In this document: piece by piece, positions 5,852 through 7,592 of the stretch | How the letters are laid out: every line of letters starts with the position of its first letter | How positions within the stretch are numbered: the first letter of the stretch is position 1 | From: Sulfuritalea sp. | GTDB lineage: Bacteria > Pseudomonadota > Gammaproteobacteria > Burkholderiales > Rhodocyclaceae | DNA length: 7,592 nucleotides | Direction: 5' to 3' | NCBI GenBank assembly: GCA_021738105.1 | Contig: JAIPCS010000164.1 | Coordinates: 1-7,592 of the forward strand | Translations under genes and position numbers: made by a program | The notes under the pieces: generated by a model | The model's input: only the letters and a program-made list of their open reading frames with translations | Databases searched by the model: none | Told to the model about the DNA's origin: nothing

Positions 5852-7395
5852 AGTCCCTGGAGCGTGTTCTTGTTCAGGTCTCCCGCCGCGTCGACGCTGA
5901 AGCGGATGCCTTGCCAGCAACGTCCGTTGGCGGCATGCGGAATCATGTCCTTCGCCGTGGCGCCATTGCTGGTGGTGCAAAAGCCAAGTGCATCCTCTCG
6001 GCCCCACCAGCCCGCTGTGGTATCCGTGTGCCGGTTCTGGTACTGCGGAACCCGGTTTTTCATCACCGTCGGGATGCGGTCGAATCGGGTGCGTATCAGC
6101 CGGACTTCATCCATCCACAAATCGTCGGTGCCGGTATTGCGCACTTCAACGTGGGTGACGTGCTTTGCATAGGTATAGAAGTGGCTGTCGTCGTGCATCG
6201 AGTTGCACTTGGGCCGGCGGGCGGGCAGGGCGCGCAAGCGCGTGTTGCCATCGAAAAAGGTCACGTTGATCGGGTTTTGTGTCGCGGCATGTGGCACGCC
6301 GCTGGAATGGCAGTCGATTTGCAGTGTGAACCGGTCCTCGCCGGGGTTTCTGACGATGCCTTCGGGGACGATTTTCAGCGCTTTGGCCATGCCGTGGCCG
6401 GCGCCGCTCCAGTTGACCTCACCCGAGGCCGCCAGGCAGGGCGTCGGCGCGTTGCCGGTAATGCGGTACAGATCGAGCGTGTCGCCGCCCAGCGGTGCAC
6501 CGGCGTATTGGCCATAGATGGCATCACTGGCCTTGTCGCTGCTCAGGAAGTTTTTCGCCAGGTCCTGGCCCACCTTTGCGGCGACTTCCTTGGTTGCCGC
6601 CACCGCGCCTTTAGTCATGGCCTGCTCGAAGCCGGTCTTGGCGGCTTGTTCCGCGCTGGCTTTTGCCACACTGTTCAAGCCGGCTTTCGCCGCGGCCATG
6701 CCGGCTTTTTTGACGACAACTTGTAGTGATTCTTCGGCGGCGGCCTTGGCAATCGTTGCGCCCCAGGTGGTGGCCTGCGCCGCCGCCGTGGCGCCGCCGC
6801 CGGTCATGACACCGGCGATGACGGATGCGGTGACGTCCACCACCGGCCAGACGGCGTCCCAGGTATCGTATTTTTCCTTGCCGTCGATGTTGTACGAGGC
6901 CTTGATCGAAAACCAGACCGCGCCGGTGGGTTTGTGCCAGGTCTGGCCCGGTTTGACCATGCCCCAGTACAGGGGACCGACTTGTTCCAGTGACACATCG
7001 ACAATGAGATTTGTCTCGTTGCGGATGTGGAAGCCGGGGGAATCCAGAGGCGCCGGGTCCACATACATTTTGGGTGCCACCAGTTTGGCGTAGGCCGGAG
7101 AGTTGCATTTCTCCAGGCTGCCCAGCAGCGTTGCCATGTTCTTCGCATTGGTTCTTGCAGCGGCAGCCGCTGCGGCTGCAGCCGCTGCCCGTTTGGCGGC
7201 AGCGATTTTGGGTGCATTTGCCTTTGCCCTGGCCTGGGCCGCCTTCTTTTCCCGCTTTTCTTCCGCCTTGGCTTTCTTCTGCCGGGTGGACGTTCCCCAG
7301 GCTGGCGCCGCAAGCGTGCTGCCCAGCATCGTCAGAATCAGCACCCGGCTGATGAGTTTCAAGCGGCTGCGGTCAAGGCGGTTTCCGGATGGCAT
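5848..7395 (-). CDS. Large exported protein of unknown function with Lys/Ala-rich stalk and beta-rich domains
   Basis: The 515-residue product starts with a Sec-type signal peptide: basic MPSGNRLDRSRLKLISR, a hydrophobic core VLILTMLGSTLAAPA, and likely cleavage near residues 32-34. Residues 36-83 are rich in Lys, Ala and Glu, predicted helical, and include an unbroken run of 11 alanines (70-80). A beta-rich segment follows (about 115-180: FHIRNETNLIVDVSLEQVG, PLYWGMVKPGQTW, TGAVWFSIKASYN). The middle (about 187-300) is Ala/Gly-rich and helical, starting with VTASVIAGVMTGGGATAAA. The C-terminal part (about 355-502) is again beta-rich, with INVTFFDGNTRL and HVEVRNTGTDDLWMDEVRLI, a pattern reminiscent of PLAT-like beta sandwiches (weak, by eye). 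Six cysteines (97, 320, 362, 397, 473, 493) could form three disulfides. The start at 7395 is set by a strong AAAAGGAG 6 bases upstream; the ATG 12 codons earlier lacks a site. I do not recognise the family; a surface, envelope or lectin/toxin-like role is only a guess. Confidence 0.88.
   Translation of the reverse strand: MPSGNRLDRSRLKLISRVLILTMLGSTLAAPAWGTSTRQKKAKAEEKREKKAAQARAKANAPKIAAAKRAAAAAAAAAAARTNAKNMATLLGSLEKCNSPAYAKLVAPKMYVDPAPLDSPGFHIRNETNLIVDVSLEQVGPLYWGMVKPGQTWHKPTGAVWFSIKASYNIDGKEKYDTWDAVWPVVDVTASVIAGVMTGGGATAAAQATTWGATIAKAAAEESLQVVVKKAGMAAAKAGLNSVAKASAEQAAKTGFEQAMTKGAVAATKEVAAKVGQDLAKNFLSSDKASDAIYGQYAGAPLGGDTLDLYRITGNAPTPCLAASGEVNWSGAGHGMAKALKIVPEGIVRNPGEDRFTLQIDCHSSGVPHAATQNPINVTFFDGNTRLRALPARRPKCNSMHDDSHFYTYAKHVTHVEVRNTGTDDLWMDEVRLIRTRFDRIPTVMKNRVPQYQNRHTDTTAGWWGREDALGFCTTSNGATAKDMIPHAANGRCWQGIRFSVDAAGDLNKNTLQGL
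7156..7188. repeat. 11-alanine codon run in the exported protein
   Basis: Residues 70-80 of the exported protein are all alanine, encoded by a mixture of GCA, GCG, GCT and GCC. The mixed codons argue that the run is kept at the protein level, as helix or spacer, and is not a recent microsatellite expansion. Confidence 0.8.
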
Positions 7396-7401
7396 GTCGT
7401 G

Positions 7402-7407
7402 CTCCTT
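7402..7407 (-). promoter_or_regulatory. Strong Shine-Dalgarno that sets the start of the exported protein
   Basis: AAGGAG on the minus strand (within AAAAGGAGC, 7401-7409) is 6 bases before the ATG at 7395. It places the start there and not at the upstream ATG at 7431, and gives a standard signal peptide directly at the N-terminus. Confidence 0.85.
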
Positions 7408-7431
7408 TTGCTTAGTGACAGGTCGCAGCAA

Positions 7432-7451
7432 AAGGGCGGGTGCCGGCCCCT
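7432..7451 (-). other. Short hairpin in the leader of the exported-protein gene
   Basis: On the minus strand AGGGGC (7446-7451) can pair with GCCCTT (7432-7437), including one G-U pair, around an 8-base loop, and is followed by TTGCTG. It lies 24 bases upstream of the Shine-Dalgarno. It could modulate translation or early termination; support is limited to the pairing. Confidence 0.25.
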
Positions 7452-7472
7452 GTGGTGTGATGTTTACGGGTG

Positions 7473-7530
7473 AAAAACCAAAACCCGCCTGCGCGCCCGT
7501 TCAATCCTGAAAGCCGACGCAGGATTCGGG
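7473..7530 (-). terminator. Candidate terminator or attenuator upstream of the exported-protein gene
   Basis: On the minus strand AATCCTG (7520-7526 complement) pairs with CAGGATT (7503-7509) in a perfect 7-bp stem with a 10-base loop, extended by CCCG/CGGG (7527-7530 with 7496-7499) across a 3-base bulge. A competing stem pairs CCTGCG (7518-7523) with CGCAGG (7488-7493), and then only four bases (CGGG) separate it from a T-rich run TTTTGGTTTTT (7473-7483). The two stems share bases and exclude each other. This could simply end the upstream transcript, or act as an attenuator for the exported-protein gene. Confidence 0.4.
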
Positions 7531-7556
7531 CAAGACGCGTTTGGTGAGCGCGGAGC

Positions 7557-7592
7557 TTACAGGTAAATGGCGCCGGGACGGCCCAAACGCCA
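7557..7592 (-). CDS. Possible C-terminal tail of an upstream gene (5' part outside window)
   Basis: On the minus strand the window edge reads WRLGRPGAIYL then TAA (7557-7559), with the candidate terminator hairpin starting 26 bases further on. The composition suits coding sequence, but 11 codons are too few to identify. Another frame stays open to a TGA at 7501-7503 (ending in ALTKRVLPESCVGFQD), so the true frame is uncertain. No function can be assigned. Confidence 0.25.
   Translation of the reverse strand, partial: WRLGRPGAIYL

Noticed and set aside
5911..6726. Plus-strand open frame of 271 codons antisense to the exported protein
   Set aside because: The minus-strand frame has a signal peptide and a strong ribosome site; this one has neither.
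7501..7590. Alternative minus-strand frame ending in ALTKRVLPESCVGFQD
   Set aside because: It cannot be separated from chance with 29 codons, and its stop would fall inside the candidate terminator hairpin; the frame ending at 7557 fits the hairpin position better.

Overview
This is a GC-rich chromosomal window with strong G/C bias at third codon positions. Gene content points to a proteobacterium, most likely a betaproteobacterium: a PepN-type M1 aminopeptidase, a MarC-family membrane protein, a CPA1 Na+/H+ antiporter, and a small conserved protein of a type I associate with Burkholderiales/Rhodocyclales. The taxonomic call is inference. I see no rRNA, tRNA, CRISPR array, transposase, integrase or attachment site.

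Layout from left to right. The 3' end of a plus-strand gene for a Cys-containing, probably exported protein (3-167) converges on pepN (238-2925, minus), with small hairpins between them. Every other gene is on the minus strand and is transcribed right to left. Upstream of pepN is a structured 221-bp leader/promoter region, then a 143-codon conserved gene with a Lys/Pro/Ala tail (3147-3578). Next comes a 269-bp stretch without an intact gene; it holds what looks like a remnant of an ABC-transporter ATPase gene (3694-3828) with a 9-bp perfect hairpin inside it. Then follow a MarC-family membrane protein (3848-4459), a CPA1 antiporter (4555-5796), and a 515-residue secreted protein of unknown function (5848-7395) with a structured leader. 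The last 36 bases may be the tail of another minus-strand gene.

The genes do not form one obvious pathway. PepN is cytosolic peptide-turnover housekeeping. The antiporter and the MarC protein are inner-membrane proteins separated by 95 bp with no convincing terminator, so they may be cotranscribed. The antiporter has a good candidate promoter of its own overlapping the stop codon of the secreted-protein gene.

The items most worth a second look are the secreted 515-residue protein (signal peptide, Lys/Ala-rich stalk with an 11-Ala run, two beta-rich regions around an Ala/Gly-rich helical middle), the ABC-like remnant and its hairpin downstream of marC, and the mutually exclusive hairpins in the leader of the secreted-protein gene. 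I found no convincing new multi-gene system.
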